Shown here: positions 42,730 through 52,347 of the stretch, in pieces | Layout of the letters: each line of letters starts with the position of its first letter | Position numbering within the stretch: position 1 is the first letter of the stretch | Assembly (NCBI RefSeq): GCF_030540875.1 | Contig: NZ_JAUOEM010000003.1 | Span: 558,001-622,000, forward strand | Source: Flavivirga amylovorans | Lineage (GTDB): Bacteria > Bacteroidota > Bacteroidia > Flavobacteriales > Flavobacteriaceae | Direction of reading: 5' to 3' | DNA: 64,000 nucleotides | The notes under the pieces: generated by a model | Database searches by the model: none | What the model saw: only the letters and a program-made list of their open reading frames with translations | Told to the model about the DNA's origin: nothing | Position numbers and translations under genes: made by a program

Positions 42730-45177
42730 ATGAATAAATTTATTCCATCTAGCTTAGTACTATTGTTTAGCATATTTACAATGTATGCACAGCCAAAAAA
42801 CACTAAAATTTCAAGTACATCATTAATATTAAAAGATGTCACGATAACCGGGAAAGTTCTCGATAAAGAGACTAAAGAACCTCTTGAATATGCAACAGTT
42901 TCTTTTTTAAACAAGCAAAAAAATAAAATTGTAGCTGGAGGTATAACAGATATAAATGGAGTTTTTAGTATTCCCGTTCCTAAAGGTGTCTACGATATTT
43001 CGGTTGAATATATTTCGTTTGTTACACAAACAATTCCAAACAAAAAAATTATATCCAACACTAACCTTGGAGTCTTTTATTTAGAAATTGATTTAGAATC
43101 ACTTGATGAGGTAGAAATAATAGCAGAACGTACTACCGTTGAAATAAAGCTTGACAAGAAAATATATAACGTCGGTAAAGATCTTACCGTAAGTGGTGGT
43201 ACGGTTAGTGATGTTTTGGATAATGTTCCTTCTGTTTCTGTAGATGGTGAAGGCAATGTAGCCTTAAGAGGAAATGATAATGTACGGATTCTTATTAATG
43301 GCAAACCCTCGGGCTTGGTAGGTTTAAATTCTACAGATGCATTAAAACAGTTGCCTGCTGAGTCTATTGAAAAAGTCGAAGTCATAACATCCCCTTCAGC
43401 CAGATATGAAGCTGAGGGTACAGCAGGTATTTTAAATATTATTTTGCGACGCAGTAAATTATTGGGCCTTAATGGTTCTATAACAGCAAATGTTGGACAC
43501 CCAGATGCAGCTGGACTTTCTGGAAATATAAATTATAGAACTAGAAATGTTAATTTTTTTAGTACAACTTCATATAGATATAACGAACGCCTAGGCCACT
43601 GGTATAATGACGTAAAATACAATGATATTAATACACCAGATTTAGATGAAAAAAGAGATTGGATCGATATAAGAAAAGGCATTACAACAAATACAGGTAT
43701 GGAATGGTATATAAATGATTTGGCATCATTAACTACAGGAATAGTATACCGTAATAACAATAAAGATGATCGTTCAATTAACAATCTGATTCAATTAAAT
43801 AAAAATACTGGTACAACTACTAGAAACCTTAGATTAAATCCCGAACTAGGAGATAATGAAACGATACAATATTCAGTTAACTTTGTAAAAAACTTTGAAG
43901 ATAGTGACCAGAAATTAACGTTCGATTTTCAATATGAAGATACTAATAATGATCAAAACTCTATAGTAAATTTTAATAGTGTAGATACAGAAATGGTTGC
44001 TAATTTTGAAGATCAAACAAATATATTATTACAAAGTGACTATGTCCTACCTATTGGAGAAAAAAGCCAATTTGAAATAGGTTATCGAGGTGATTTTAGT
44101 AACAATACAACAGATTTTAGAGTTGATACATTGAATGTGAATACAAATATGTTTGATGTCAATAAAAACCTTACCAATATTTTCAATTTCAAACAATATT
44201 TAACAGCTGCATATATTCAATTTGGTAGTAAAATGGATAAGTTTTCATACTTGTTAGGTTTGCGTTTAGAAAATACAAGAACAACTATAGACCAACCTAC
44301 TACAGGAGACTTTAAAAGAAAAAATCTCACAGGCTTATTCCCTACTGTTAATTTAAATTACAAAATGAGTGAGGATGAAAGCATTACTCTTGGTTATAAC
44401 CGTAGATTAAGAAGACCCAGAGGTTTTATGTTAAACCCTTTTCCTTCAAGATCGAGTATAGCCAATGTGTTTCAGGGTAACCCAGATTTAGATCCTACCT
44501 ACACCGATAGGTTCGAAGTAGGCTATTTAAATAGGTTTAACAAATTTACATTAAGCTCTGCTCTATACTACGCCCATTCAACAAATGTCATGACATTTAT
44601 AAGTAGAAGAACTGGAGAAACTGTTATCATTAACGATGAAGAATTTCCAGTTATAGAAAGAGGTCCTGTAAATTTAGCAACAGCAAACCGATATGGTTTC
44701 GAATTTAATTTAAATTATAGTCCATCCAGAAAATGGCGGGTTAATACAGATTTTAATATTTTTAAATTTAGAAGAGATGGTAATTTTGAAGGTATTGAGT
44801 TAGGTGCAGATAATTTAATCTGGTCTGCTAGATTGACCAACAAATTAACGCTACCATACAAAGTAGATTGGCAAACCAACTTGAATTATAATGGCCCTAG
44901 TGAAGATGCTCAAAATAATAGAAAAGGAAGGCTTTCTACTAACACCGCATTTAGTAAAGACTTATTCAAGGATAAAGCTTCTATAGCGTTTAATATTATA
45001 GATGTCTTTAATAGTAATATTTCCATGAATCATATTACGGCAGAAACGTTTACTGCATATCAAGAGATTCAATTTAGAGGAGGTCGTATCTATAATGTAT
45101 CGTTTACTTATAGATTTAATCAACAGAAAAAACGGGAGCGAAGCGGTAACTTTGATAGTGACGGTGTTGAAATGTAA
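42730..45177 (+). CDS. TonB-dependent receptor family outer membrane protein
   Basis: The 815-residue protein has a signal peptide (about residues 1-20), a carboxypeptidase-regulatory-like domain (about 38-115, ITGKVLDKETKEPLEYATVS), a plug domain (about 140-225, with VSGGTVSDVLDNVPSVSVDG and RILINGKPSGLVG) and a long beta-barrel. The barrel ends in INVSFTYRF-like strands, here RIYNVSFTYRFNQQKK, and resembles the OMP_b-brl_3 type. Such receptors bind and import nutrients across the outer membrane. No SusD partner is next to it, so the substrate is unknown. It stands alone and has a strong terminator. Confidence 0.9.
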   Translation: MNKFIPSSLVLLFSIFTMYAQPKNTKISSTSLILKDVTITGKVLDKETKEPLEYATVSFLNKQKNKIVAGGITDINGVFSIPVPKGVYDISVEYISFVTQTIPNKKIISNTNLGVFYLEIDLESLDEVEIIAERTTVEIKLDKKIYNVGKDLTVSGGTVSDVLDNVPSVSVDGEGNVALRGNDNVRILINGKPSGLVGLNSTDALKQLPAESIEKVEVITSPSARYEAEGTAGILNIILRRSKLLGLNGSITANVGHPDAAGLSGNINYRTRNVNFFSTTSYRYNERLGHWYNDVKYNDINTPDLDEKRDWIDIRKGITTNTGMEWYINDLASLTTGIVYRNNNKDDRSINNLIQLNKNTGTTTRNLRLNPELGDNETIQYSVNFVKNFEDSDQKLTFDFQYEDTNNDQNSIVNFNSVDTEMVANFEDQTNILLQSDYVLPIGEKSQFEIGYRGDFSNNTTDFRVDTLNVNTNMFDVNKNLTNIFNFKQYLTAAYIQFGSKMDKFSYLLGLRLENTRTTIDQPTTGDFKRKNLTGLFPTVNLNYKMSEDESITLGYNRRLRRPRGFMLNPFPSRSSIANVFQGNPDLDPTYTDRFEVGYLNRFNKFTLSSALYYAHSTNVMTFISRRTGETVIINDEEFPVIERGPVNLATANRYGFEFNLNYSPSRKWRVNTDFNIFKFRRDGNFEGIELGADNLIWSARLTNKLTLPYKVDWQTNLNYNGPSEDAQNNRKGRLSTNTAFSKDLFKDKASIAFNIIDVFNSNISMNHITAETFTAYQEIQFRGGRIYNVSFTYRFNQQKKRERSGNFDSDGVEM

Positions 45178-45185
45178 TAACAACT

Positions 45186-45227
45186 AATAAAAAAAGGAAG
45201 CTAAATGATTAGCTTCCTTTTTTTATT
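45186..45227. terminator. Bidirectional intrinsic terminator
   Basis: A perfect 19-bp stem (45186-45204 with 45209-45227, core GGAAGCTAA/TTAGCTTCC) around ATGA, between the TonB receptor gene and the convergent small membrane protein gene. Confidence 0.88.
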
Positions 45228-45243
45228 ATTAAGTCAAATAATG

Positions 45244-45420
45244 TTACGAATTTTGTCGTTTTGCTTTTTTCTCTTCTCTAATTTCTTTTAATCTTTCAAT
45301 TAAAGAACCTCCTATCCAATAAGGAATAACGAAAGTTAATAAGAATATCATTAACCAAAATCCTATTGTTAAAATGGTTAAAAAAGCTAAAAATCCTAAA
45401 TATTGATCAAAATCAAACAT
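45244..45420 (-). CDS. 58-residue membrane protein
   Basis: The start is placed at the ATG at 45420 (MFDFDQYLGFLAFLTILTIG); the upstream TTG at 45465 lies in a TAGCTTTG promoter box. Two hydrophobic segments (about residues 8-20 and 22-40) are followed by a charged tail with LIERLKEIREEKKAKRQ. The topology suggests a small inner membrane protein with a cytoplasmic basic tail. Function unknown; homologous forms appear common in flavobacteria, from memory. Confidence 0.65.
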   Translation of the reverse strand: MFDFDQYLGFLAFLTILTIGFWLMIFLLTFVIPYWIGGSLIERLKEIREEKKAKRQNS

Positions 45421-45452
45421 AATTTGTAAGTGTCTTTTAAAAAATCTTATGC

Positions 45453-45470
45453 AAAGATAATGCAAAGCTA
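45453..45470 (-). promoter_or_regulatory. Overlapping -7 elements for the 58-residue gene
   Basis: On the minus strand TAGCTTTG (45463-45470) and TATCTTTG (45453-45460) both match TAnnTTTG, 33-43 bp before the ATG. Which one is used cannot be told. Confidence 0.45.
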
Positions 45471-45522
45471 TTTGTTACACAATATCAAATTTAAGAAATT
45501 CTTTATTTAGATTCCCAATTTT

Positions 45523-45546
45523 ACTGAAACAAGTTCAGCACAGGCA
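45523..45546. repeat. Dispersed palindromic repeat (CTGAA..TTCAG type), copy 1
   Basis: ACTGAAACAAGTTCAGCACA recurs exactly at 62298-62317. CTGAA and TTCAG form a short hairpin. It lies in the gap between two minus-strand genes. Confidence 0.75.
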
Positions 45547-45618
45547 CGAGAACAACAATTTTAATAGAAATTTAGAGGTTAACCTCTAAGAATTGTTTTT
45601 CAATTAAAGGAGCTATCA

Positions 45619-46260
45619 CTAATCTAAATTAGGTTGAGGAGTCATTCTTAAATAAGGTTTAACTTCTTTAAAACCTTTTGGAAAAATCCCTGGAATGTCT
45701 TCTGTTGCAACAGCTGGTACAACTACACAATCATCTCCATTTTCCCAATTCGCAGGAGTAGCAACTTTATGATACGCTGTTAATTGCAACGAATCGATAA
45801 CACGTAGTAATTCATCAAAGTTTCTACCAGTAGACGCAGGATATGTTATAGTTAACTTTACTTTTTTATCTGCACCTATAACAAAAACAGATCGAACTGT
45901 TAGTTTGCTATCTGCATTAGGGTGAATCATATCATATAATTCAGATACTTTTCTATCTTCATCTGCTATAATAGGAAAATTAACCGTAGTCCCTTGTGTT
46001 TCATTAATATCATTAATCCACCCATGGTGAGAATCAATACCATCTACACTAAGCGCTACAACTTTTACATTACGCTTATCAAATTCAGCTTTATATTTTG
46101 CCACGGTACCCAATTCCGTTGTGCAAACTGGTGTATAATCTGCTGGGTGTGAAAATAAAATTCCCCAACTATCTCCTAACCAATCATGAAAATTAATAGT
46201 CCCTTCTGTTGATTCTGCTGTAAAATTTGGAGCTACATCCCCTAATCTAATTGCTGCCAT
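45619..46260 (-). CDS. 1-Cys (Prx6-type) peroxiredoxin
   Basis: The 213-residue protein has the Prx6 layout: MAAIRLGDVAPNFTAE, peroxidatic C46 in SHPADYTPVCTTELGT and the C-terminal extension with VVPAVATEDIPGIFPKGF. It reduces peroxides in the cytoplasm. The length and N- and C-terminal parts match the archaeal/bacterial Prx6 group. Upstream is an AT-rich region of 209 bp without other clear signals. Confidence 0.93.
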   Translation of the reverse strand: MAAIRLGDVAPNFTAESTEGTINFHDWLGDSWGILFSHPADYTPVCTTELGTVAKYKAEFDKRNVKVVALSVDGIDSHHGWINDINETQGTTVNFPIIADEDRKVSELYDMIHPNADSKLTVRSVFVIGADKKVKLTITYPASTGRNFDELLRVIDSLQLTAYHKVATPANWENGDDCVVVPAVATEDIPGIFPKGFKEVKPYLRMTPQPNLD

Positions 46261-46436
46261 AATTATGATTTTTAAATGTTTATAAAATTAATTTTGTATG
46301 AATAAATGTCTATTTTTTATAATCCACTACAAGATACTATTTTTACTAGAGATATTATAAATAACTATGTTAGACAAGTGTTAAAAAGTCTTTAAAAAAC
46401 TAACATATATCATATAAAAAAGCATCTCAAAACAAT

Positions 46437-46444
46437 TAACTTTG
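46437..46444 (+). promoter_or_regulatory. -7 element of the fumC promoter
   Basis: TAACTTTG matches TAnnTTTG, 25 bp before the fumC ATG. No clear -33 TTG is seen. Confidence 0.5.
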
Positions 46445-46469
46445 CAACTTAAATTTAATCATTAAAGAG

Positions 46470-47867
46470 ATGAGTTACAGAATAGAGAAAGATACTATGG
46501 GAGAGGTTAAAGTTCCTGCTGATAAACTTTGGGGAGCTCAAACTGAACGGTCAAGAAACAACTTTAAGATTGGAGCTTCCGCTTCTATGCCTTTAGAAAT
46601 AATTTACGGATTTGCATATCTAAAAAAAGCTGCGGCATATACTAATTGTGAACTTGGAGTTTTATCTACTGAGAAACGTGATTTAATTGCTAATGTTTGT
46701 GATGAAATATTGGAAGGCAAGCATGACGATCAATTTCCTTTAGTTATATGGCAAACTGGATCAGGAACTCAAAGCAATATGAATGTGAACGAGGTCATTG
46801 CCAATAGAGCACATCAAATAGCTGGAAAAGTAATTGGAGAAGGAGAAAAAACGATTCAGCCAAATGATGACGTTAACAAATCGCAATCTTCTAACGACAC
46901 CTTCCCTACTGGTATGCACATAGCCGCATACAAGAAAGTAGTTGAAAATACAATTCCCGGCGTAAAACAATTACGAAATACTTTAAATAAAAAAGCAAAT
47001 GATTTTAGAGAGGTTGTAAAAATTGGACGCACCCATTTAATGGACGCTACCCCTCTTACTCTTGGACAAGAACTTTCTGGTTATGTGGCTCAATTAGACC
47101 ACGGTATAAAAGCCTTAGAAAACACATTATCCCATTTAAGCGAATTAGCTTTGGGTGGTACTGCTGTTGGTACAGGGTTAAATACACCAAAAGGATATAG
47201 TAAACTTGTAGCAGAATATATAGCAGAGTTTACAGGTTTACCATTTGTAACAGCTCCAAACAAATTTGAGGCTTTAGCTGCTCACGATGCCTTAGTCGAA
47301 ACTCACGGTGCGTTAAAACAAATAGCTGTTTCTTTAAATAAAATCGCAAATGATGTTAGAATGATGGCATCCGGACCACGTTCTGGTATTGGTGAAATTA
47401 TTATTCCAGCCAATGAACCTGGAAGTTCTATTATGCCAGGAAAGGTTAATCCAACTCAATGTGAAGCATTAACTATGGTTTGTGCTCAAGTTGTAGGTAA
47501 CGATGTAGCTATTTCTGTTGGGGGTATGCAAGGACACTATGAATTGAATGTCTTTAAGCCAGTAATGGCAGCAAACGTATTACATTCAGCACAATTGATT
47601 GGAGATGCTTGCGTAAGTTTTGATTTAAATTGCGCTATAGGTATAGAACCTAATAGCGAAGTTATTACTAAATTATTAAATAACTCTTTAATGCTTGTAA
47701 CTGCCTTAAATACTAAAATTGGTTATTATAAGGCCGCTGAAATTGCTAATACTGCGCATAAAAACGGGACTACTTTAAAAGAAGAAGCTATTAATTTAGG
47801 CTATGTAACTGCAGAAGACTACGATAACTGGGTAAAACCCGAAGATATGGTAGGAAGCTTAAAATAA
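46470..47867 (+). CDS. fumC: Class II fumarate hydratase
   Basis: The 465-residue enzyme carries the fumarase/aspartase signature [11 protein letters not shown] (about 316-326) with the catalytic flexible loop, plus [15 protein letters not shown] (about 96-110), [15 protein letters not shown] (about 186-200) and [16 protein letters not shown]. It interconverts fumarate and malate in the TCA cycle. The length is typical of class II, iron-independent enzymes. A strong terminator follows; the gene is monocistronic. Confidence 0.97.
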   Translation: MSYRIEKDTMGEVKVPADKLWGAQTERSRNNFKIGASASMPLEIIYGFAYLKKAAAYTNCELGVLSTEKRDLIANVCDEILEGKHDDQFPLVIWQTGSGTQSNMNVNEVIANRAHQIAGKVIGEGEKTIQPNDDVNKSQSSNDTFPTGMHIAAYKKVVENTIPGVKQLRNTLNKKANDFREVVKIGRTHLMDATPLTLGQELSGYVAQLDHGIKALENTLSHLSELALGGTAVGTGLNTPKGYSKLVAEYIAEFTGLPFVTAPNKFEALAAHDALVETHGALKQIAVSLNKIANDVRMMASGPRSGIGEIIIPANEPGSSIMPGKVNPTQCEALTMVCAQVVGNDVAISVGGMQGHYELNVFKPVMAANVLHSAQLIGDACVSFDLNCAIGIEPNSEVITKLLNNSLMLVTALNTKIGYYKAAEIANTAHKNGTTLKEEAINLGYVTAEDYDNWVKPEDMVGSLK

Positions 47868-47885
47868 ACTTAAATAAAATAGTAT

Positions 47886-47919
47886 AAAAAAACAGGTAAT
47901 AAATATTACCTGTTTTTTT
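47886..47919 (+). terminator. fumC: Intrinsic terminator of fumC
   Basis: AAAAAAACAGGTAAT (47886-47900) pairs with ATTACCTGTTTTTTT (47905-47919) around AAAT, followed by further T residues. Confidence 0.88.
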
Positions 47920-48014
47920 TGGTTGGTTAGTTAGCTATCAATCCTTTTATTTAACAATTAAAAGGAAATGGTTCCAAATATATAATTAAACATTTTATCG
48001 ATGATTAACAAATG

Positions 48015-48590
48015 TTAATTTTTGTCTATTTTTTTTCTAATTCTACTTAATTGAACTGGAGTTATACTCAAATAGGATGCTATATGGTATTGCGGAATCA
48101 AATCATCTATTCCCGATATTTTCTTTCTCAATTTTAAATATCGCTCTGTAGCATTCATAGAAATAAATTCCAATTGACGCTCTTCATATTTTATAAAAAC
48201 CCGCTCTAAAACTTTATTGTACAGATTACTAATATGAATATCTTCTTTACAAAGCCTGGTAATATCATCAAAGCTTATCTCATATACTTTACACGAAGTA
48301 AGTGCTTCATAAGTTAATTTAGAAGGCTTCTTTTTTATCAAAGCCGTTAGCGACCCTACAAAACTAAAAGGCATAAAAAAATTCTTATTATACTCCTTCC
48401 CAGATTCAGAACTAAGATAGGCACGTATCATTCCAGATATAAGCATATAAATTTTGTCTGGAACTTCACCAGGTTTATCTATTTGATATCCTTTTTCAAG
48501 TTTCCTAAACGTAGATATATTAGCAAGCTTTTCGAAAGTTTCTTCCGAAACATCTAAAAATGAGTTTAAAAAAATAACATTTGGATTCAT
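48015..48590 (-). CDS. Crp/Fnr-family transcriptional regulator
   Basis: The 191-residue protein has an N-terminal cyclic-nucleotide-binding fold (about 20-120: FRKLEKGYQIDKPGEVPDKI, FMPFSFVGSLTALIKKK) and a C-terminal winged HTH (about 145-190: MNATERYLKLRKKISG, YHIASYLSITPVQLSRIRKK). The ligand is unknown. Its start codon overlaps the stop of the 86-residue gene directly upstream (TAATG), so the two are translated as a coupled pair. Confidence 0.93.
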   Translation of the reverse strand: MNPNVIFLNSFLDVSEETFEKLANISTFRKLEKGYQIDKPGEVPDKIYMLISGMIRAYLSSESGKEYNKNFFMPFSFVGSLTALIKKKPSKLTYEALTSCKVYEISFDDITRLCKEDIHISNLYNKVLERVFIKYEERQLEFISMNATERYLKLRKKISGIDDLIPQYHIASYLSITPVQLSRIRKKIDKN

Positions 48591-48850
48591 TATCTATAAT
48601 TTAAAACTGTATTGGATACTTCTGGAGCTCTAGTGTATCCGTTTTGAAAACAAGTATTGAAATATTGGTTAGTTATTATCAATAATGATATTCCAGTATA
48701 TTCTAAAATAGTACCTTCAGTTACATTAGTTATAAATTTCTCTATAATTTGCAGATAAATTTGTTTAGGTGTACTATTTCGAACCTCTTTTGAAAGCACA
48801 GGAGATATTATTCCATAAATGGCGACTTTTCGTATAAATCCCAATAACAT
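48590..48850 (-). CDS. 86-residue protein coupled to the Crp-like regulator
   Basis: The product begins MLLGFIRKVAIYGIISPVLS, with weakly hydrophobic stretches at about 1-18 and 48-62 and KEVRNSTPKQIYLQIIEKFI (about 21-40). The start is an ATG with a plausible upstream region, and its stop overlaps the regulator's ATG. Coupling and intact frame support a real gene. I do not recognise the family. A role in signalling to the regulator is possible but speculative. Confidence 0.6.
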   Translation of the reverse strand: MLLGFIRKVAIYGIISPVLSKEVRNSTPKQIYLQIIEKFITNVTEGTILEYTGISLLIITNQYFNTCFQNGYTRAPEVSNTVLNYR

Positions 48851-48950
48851 TTACTTTGTAGGTTAAATCAAGGATAAAACTAATGGTTTTTCTTATATGT
48901 TTTTAGATTAAAATGTTAATAATTGAGTAGTGAAATTATGGCATAAAAAA

Positions 48951-48974
48951 AGCCTCAAGTAAAAACTTGAGGCT
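48951..48974 (-). terminator. Intrinsic terminator of the coiled-coil gene
   Basis: AGCCTCAAGT (48951-48960) pairs with ACTTGAGGCT (48965-48974). On the minus strand the hairpin is followed by a T run, ending the transcript from 49883. Confidence 0.85.
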
Positions 48975-48998
48975 CTGCATTTAAGTGTTATATATACT

Positions 48999-49883
48999 TT
49001 ACTTTAAAGTAAACTCAGAACTTGATACTAGGTCTTTTTCGTTAAAAACGTTTACAATATAACGTCCTTTTTCAAAATTATTTTTTCCTTTTGAAGCTAC
49101 AAATTCACAAATATTAAGACTAGCATTTTCATAGTTGAATTTACTAATAATACTGTAGCTTAATGATTTACCATCAAAATAAACTTGCTTATTTAGACCT
49201 AAAGTATTGTTTTTTGGATCTATAACTTGAACATATAATTCTTGGTCTCCAGCTTGAACTAAACCATTTTTAGCAACAGTAAAACAAACTCTAATTTTAT
49301 CTGTACGACTAGCTCTCTCTGTTGGTATTAGTTTACCAGAAGTTCTTTCAATAACTCCAAACCCTTTCAATCCAACTGTATTTAGAACTGCTGCATTTTC
49401 AACAACTTCAGCTAAAGCATTATTTTGAACTAATAAAGAATCGGTAAATATAGTACGCTCTTCTAAACGTACACGTGTGCTATCTAAAGACGTTGCTAAA
49501 TATGAATTTTCAACTCTTAAAGAATCATTTTGTGCTAACAATACATCCATTTCTTTTTGTAAACCTTGGTATTTCTTTTTGTATCTCCATAAACTTCTTA
49601 CGTTAGTTTCAGACATCTTTAATGAATCTATTAAGCCTTGAATACGTGATCTTGCATCAGTTAAGTTTTTGTTTGCTACATCATTTTCGCTAATGGCCAC
49701 ATCATATTGCTTTGCCATAGCGTTTAAATCATTCATAACCAATTGCTTTTCTTCTGTTAAATCTTTTTGTATCTGACTACTACTTTTATACAAATTCATT
49801 GTATAAAAACCAGTTCCTAAGAATAAAACTAATGCAATTCCTAATCCTACTTTAAGCCCCATATTGCTCTTGCTGTTTTCCAT
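48999..49883 (-). CDS. Membrane-anchored coiled-coil protein of unknown function
   Basis: The 294-residue protein has one N-terminal membrane helix (about residues 10-29, LKVGLGIALVLFLGTGFYTM), a long coiled coil (about 35-160, with LTDARSRIQGLIDSLKMSET and MDVLLAQNDSLRVENSYLAT), and a C-terminal beta-rich domain (about 185-290, TDKIRVCFTVAKNGLVQAGD). The layout suggests an envelope-spanning scaffold. I recognise it as a conserved flavobacterial protein; the database label chromosome-partitioning protein for relatives is not supported by an ATPase motif here. Confidence 0.75.
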   Translation of the reverse strand: MENSKSNMGLKVGLGIALVLFLGTGFYTMNLYKSSSQIQKDLTEEKQLVMNDLNAMAKQYDVAISENDVANKNLTDARSRIQGLIDSLKMSETNVRSLWRYKKKYQGLQKEMDVLLAQNDSLRVENSYLATSLDSTRVRLEERTIFTDSLLVQNNALAEVVENAAVLNTVGLKGFGVIERTSGKLIPTERASRTDKIRVCFTVAKNGLVQAGDQELYVQVIDPKNNTLGLNKQVYFDGKSLSYSIISKFNYENASLNICEFVASKGKNNFEKGRYIVNVFNEKDLVSSSEFTLK

Positions 49884-50005
49884 AATTACTTGTTTTTAAG
49901 TGTTTTTAAAATCTAGTGTTGCTATAATATTAATAGTTTATTTTTTTTATGCCTTAAACAAATATAATGGTGTATTTTTAGTACTCAAAAAATTTATTTA
50001 ATAAA

Positions 50006-51016
50006 ATGGATAAACTAGTTTTATTTAAAAATTCTTCTCGAAATAAATTATTAAACAAACGCGTTGGTGAATCCAAATTTGGTCAACATGTTAAAATATT
50101 AACCGGCATTTCCAATATATACGACCAACTTAAAAATTTGGATGTTGTTTATATAATAATTGGTTTACCTGAAGATGTTGGTGTGTTAGCTAATCATGGA
50201 AAAACTGGGGCTTCAAAGGCTTGGGAGGCTACACTTAAAATTCTGTTAAACATCCAAAGTAACGAGTATACAAAGGCAGACAAAGTTCTAATTTTAGGGC
50301 ATCTTGATTTTTCTACAGAGATGTTAGAAGTTTCGGAGTTAGACATTTCAAAGAAAAAAAATATTTTAAAAGCTAGAAAAATAGTTTCTAAGATTGATAA
50401 TCATGTATCACATGTTGTTAACCAAATAATTTTGGCTGGTAAAAAACCAATCATTATTGGAGGTGGTCACAATAATGCTTATGGAAATATTAAAGGAACA
50501 TCGTTAGCTTTTAATAAACCTATTAATGTCATTAATTTTGATGCTCACTCAGATTTTAGACCTGAAGAAGGGCGTCATAGTGGAAATGGATTTAGCTACG
50601 CTTACGCTGAAGGGTTTTTAAAAGATTATTTTATTTTCGGACTACACGAAAATTATACTTCAGATAGATTATTTAATACGTTGAATAAACTAAAAGCTAT
50701 TAAATATAATACATTCGAATCTATAGAAATTAGAAAAGAACTCGGATTTAAAGAAGCGTTAAATCAAGCATTAAATCATATTTCTAAATCACCTTTTGGT
50801 ATAGAAATAGATTGCGATGCTATCGAAAACATTCCAAGTAGCGCCATGACTCCTAGCGGTTTTAGTGTTAATAAAACCAGACGATTTTTAAGCTTTTTTG
50901 CCAAACATGAGAATGCATGCTATTTGCATATATGTGAAGCTTCTCCTAGTAAAAAGACAAATAATCAAGTTGGAAAACTCATTACCTATTTAATCACAGA
51001 CTTTATAAAAGCTTAG
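50006..51016 (+). CDS. Ureohydrolase-family enzyme (formimidoylglutamase/arginase-like)
   Basis: The 336-residue protein has the arginase-family metal ligands: a His in IIGGGHNNAYGN (about 151-162), NFDAHSDFRPEEGR (about 177-190) and EIDCDAIENIPSS (about 269-281). Such dinuclear manganese enzymes split guanidino or formimino groups. N-terminal and distal sequences look more like formimidoylglutamase than arginase. No other histidine-degradation genes are in view, so the substrate remains open. Confidence 0.85.
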   Translation: MDKLVLFKNSSRNKLLNKRVGESKFGQHVKILTGISNIYDQLKNLDVVYIIIGLPEDVGVLANHGKTGASKAWEATLKILLNIQSNEYTKADKVLILGHLDFSTEMLEVSELDISKKKNILKARKIVSKIDNHVSHVVNQIILAGKKPIIIGGGHNNAYGNIKGTSLAFNKPINVINFDAHSDFRPEEGRHSGNGFSYAYAEGFLKDYFIFGLHENYTSDRLFNTLNKLKAIKYNTFESIEIRKELGFKEALNQALNHISKSPFGIEIDCDAIENIPSSAMTPSGFSVNKTRRFLSFFAKHENACYLHICEASPSKKTNNQVGKLITYLITDFIKA

Positions 51017-51079
51017 TATTTTTAAGAATATTAATAATTTACATATATTTGCATAAGCACTTATATAAATAACAATACT

Positions 51080-52030
51080 ATGGATGCATTACGTGGTTAT
51101 GGTGAATTAGGGTTAGGATCCAGACTTAAAAGAGTGAGTGAATACATGATGAAAGAAACACAATTAGTTTACAATCATTTTAATGTAGATTTTGACCCTT
51201 ACCTATTCCCTATATTTAAGATTATAGTTAATAAAAATGGGGTAACAAATTCTGAAATACAAAACTCACTACAATTTACACAACCAGCAATCACACAGGC
51301 TATTAACAAATTAAACGACAAAGGTTTGATTATGTACAAGTCAGACAAACTGGATAAACGAAAGAAAATAATTTTCCTATCCGATAAGGGCCATCACGCA
51401 TTAGGAAAATTAAAACCTATCTGGAAAAGTATTGATAAAGTCATTAAAGAATATACCTTGGAAAAGTCTTCGTCTTTAATAGAACATTTAAATATTCTGG
51501 AAAATAAGCTTAACACTAAAAGTTTTAGCAAAACCATTATTAATGATATAAAAATGAATACAACACAAGCACTTGAAATTATTTCTTTTGATAAAAAATA
51601 TGCCAAGGATTTTTATGAATTAAACGTAGAATGGTTAAAGACATATTTTTATGTTGAGCCTTATGATGCTGAAGTTTTAAGCAAACCAGAACAGTATATT
51701 ATAAAAAAAGGAGGTCACATATTTTTTGCGAAAATTAATGAACAAGTTGTTGGAACTGTTGCGCTTATGCCTATAGGTGATGATGGCCTTTTTGAATTAA
51801 CAAAAATGGCTGTTTCACCTGAACATCGTGGGCATAAAATTGGTCAACAACTTATGCAACACTGTATTGATTTTGCTAAATCTATAGGGCTCCCAAACCT
51901 AATACTCTATTCTAATACAACTTTAGAAAATGCTATTTATATATACAAAAAGTATGGGTTTATTGAAAAGCCATTGGAACCAGACACGCCTTATAAACGA
52001 AGTGATATTAAAATGGAATTGGTATTTTAA
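51080..52030 (+). CDS. Fused MarR-type regulator and GNAT acetyltransferase
   Basis: The 316-residue protein begins with a MarR winged helix (about 30-110: PIFKIIVNKNGVTNSEIQNS, TQPAITQAINKLNDKGLIMY, DKRKKIIFLSDKGH), followed by a GNAT domain (about 165-315) with HIFFAKINEQVVGTVALM, the acetyl-CoA loop VSPEHRGHKIGQQLMQHC and NAIYIYKKYGF. MarR-GNAT fusions occur in many bacteria and are thought to sense a small molecule and acetylate it or a protein. The -7 box TATATTTG (51044-51051) precedes the start. Confidence 0.92.
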   Translation: MDALRGYGELGLGSRLKRVSEYMMKETQLVYNHFNVDFDPYLFPIFKIIVNKNGVTNSEIQNSLQFTQPAITQAINKLNDKGLIMYKSDKLDKRKKIIFLSDKGHHALGKLKPIWKSIDKVIKEYTLEKSSSLIEHLNILENKLNTKSFSKTIINDIKMNTTQALEIISFDKKYAKDFYELNVEWLKTYFYVEPYDAEVLSKPEQYIIKKGGHIFFAKINEQVVGTVALMPIGDDGLFELTKMAVSPEHRGHKIGQQLMQHCIDFAKSIGLPNLILYSNTTLENAIYIYKKYGFIEKPLEPDTPYKRSDIKMELVF

Positions 52031-52062
52031 GACATTCTTTTTATTTTGTCTCTTGTATTGAA

Positions 52063-52341
52063 TTAATTCATGAAATAATAAAACGAACTAAAGAGAATCA
52101 AAAAAAGAATAAAGAACAATAAATAATCCTTTAATCTATCTTTTTTAAGGTTACTCCTTATACCTGCTTTTAACCTTTCAAGCTCAGATGCCCTTAAGTT
52201 TGGAGCATTAAATTCAAGTTTTTTCCCATATCTTTTGTTGAGTAGTTTCTTTTTATCGAACTTATCGCTGGCTATATCTTTTCGCTGGTCGCGTCTTTGC
52301 TTATGACCTTTGAAATGACCTAAACCACCTAATCCCAACAT
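52063..52341 (-). CDS. Small membrane-tail protein at the end of the AAA cluster
   Basis: The 92-residue product has a very basic, Gly/Lys-rich N-terminal half (LGLGGLGHFKGHKQRRDQRK) and one C-terminal membrane helix (about 71-90, LLFFILFLILFSSFYYFM), i.e. a tail-anchored layout with the bulk in the cytoplasm. The basic part might bind nucleic acid or lipid head groups. It starts 6 bp downstream of the large membrane protein gene and so ends the same transcript. Family not recognised. Confidence 0.6.
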   Translation of the reverse strand: MLGLGGLGHFKGHKQRRDQRKDIASDKFDKKKLLNKRYGKKLEFNAPNLRASELERLKAGIRSNLKKDRLKDYLLFFILFLILFSSFYYFMN

Positions 52342-52347
52342 ATCTAT

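Noticed and set aside
43077-43784. Antisense frames inside the TonB receptor gene
   Set aside because: Shadows of a long real gene; Ser/Leu-rich composition typical of antisense translation.
45421-45465. Longer form of the 58-residue membrane protein starting at 45465
   Set aside because: The first codon is TTG within TAGCTTTG; the extra residues are not protein-like and the ATG at 45420 is preferred.
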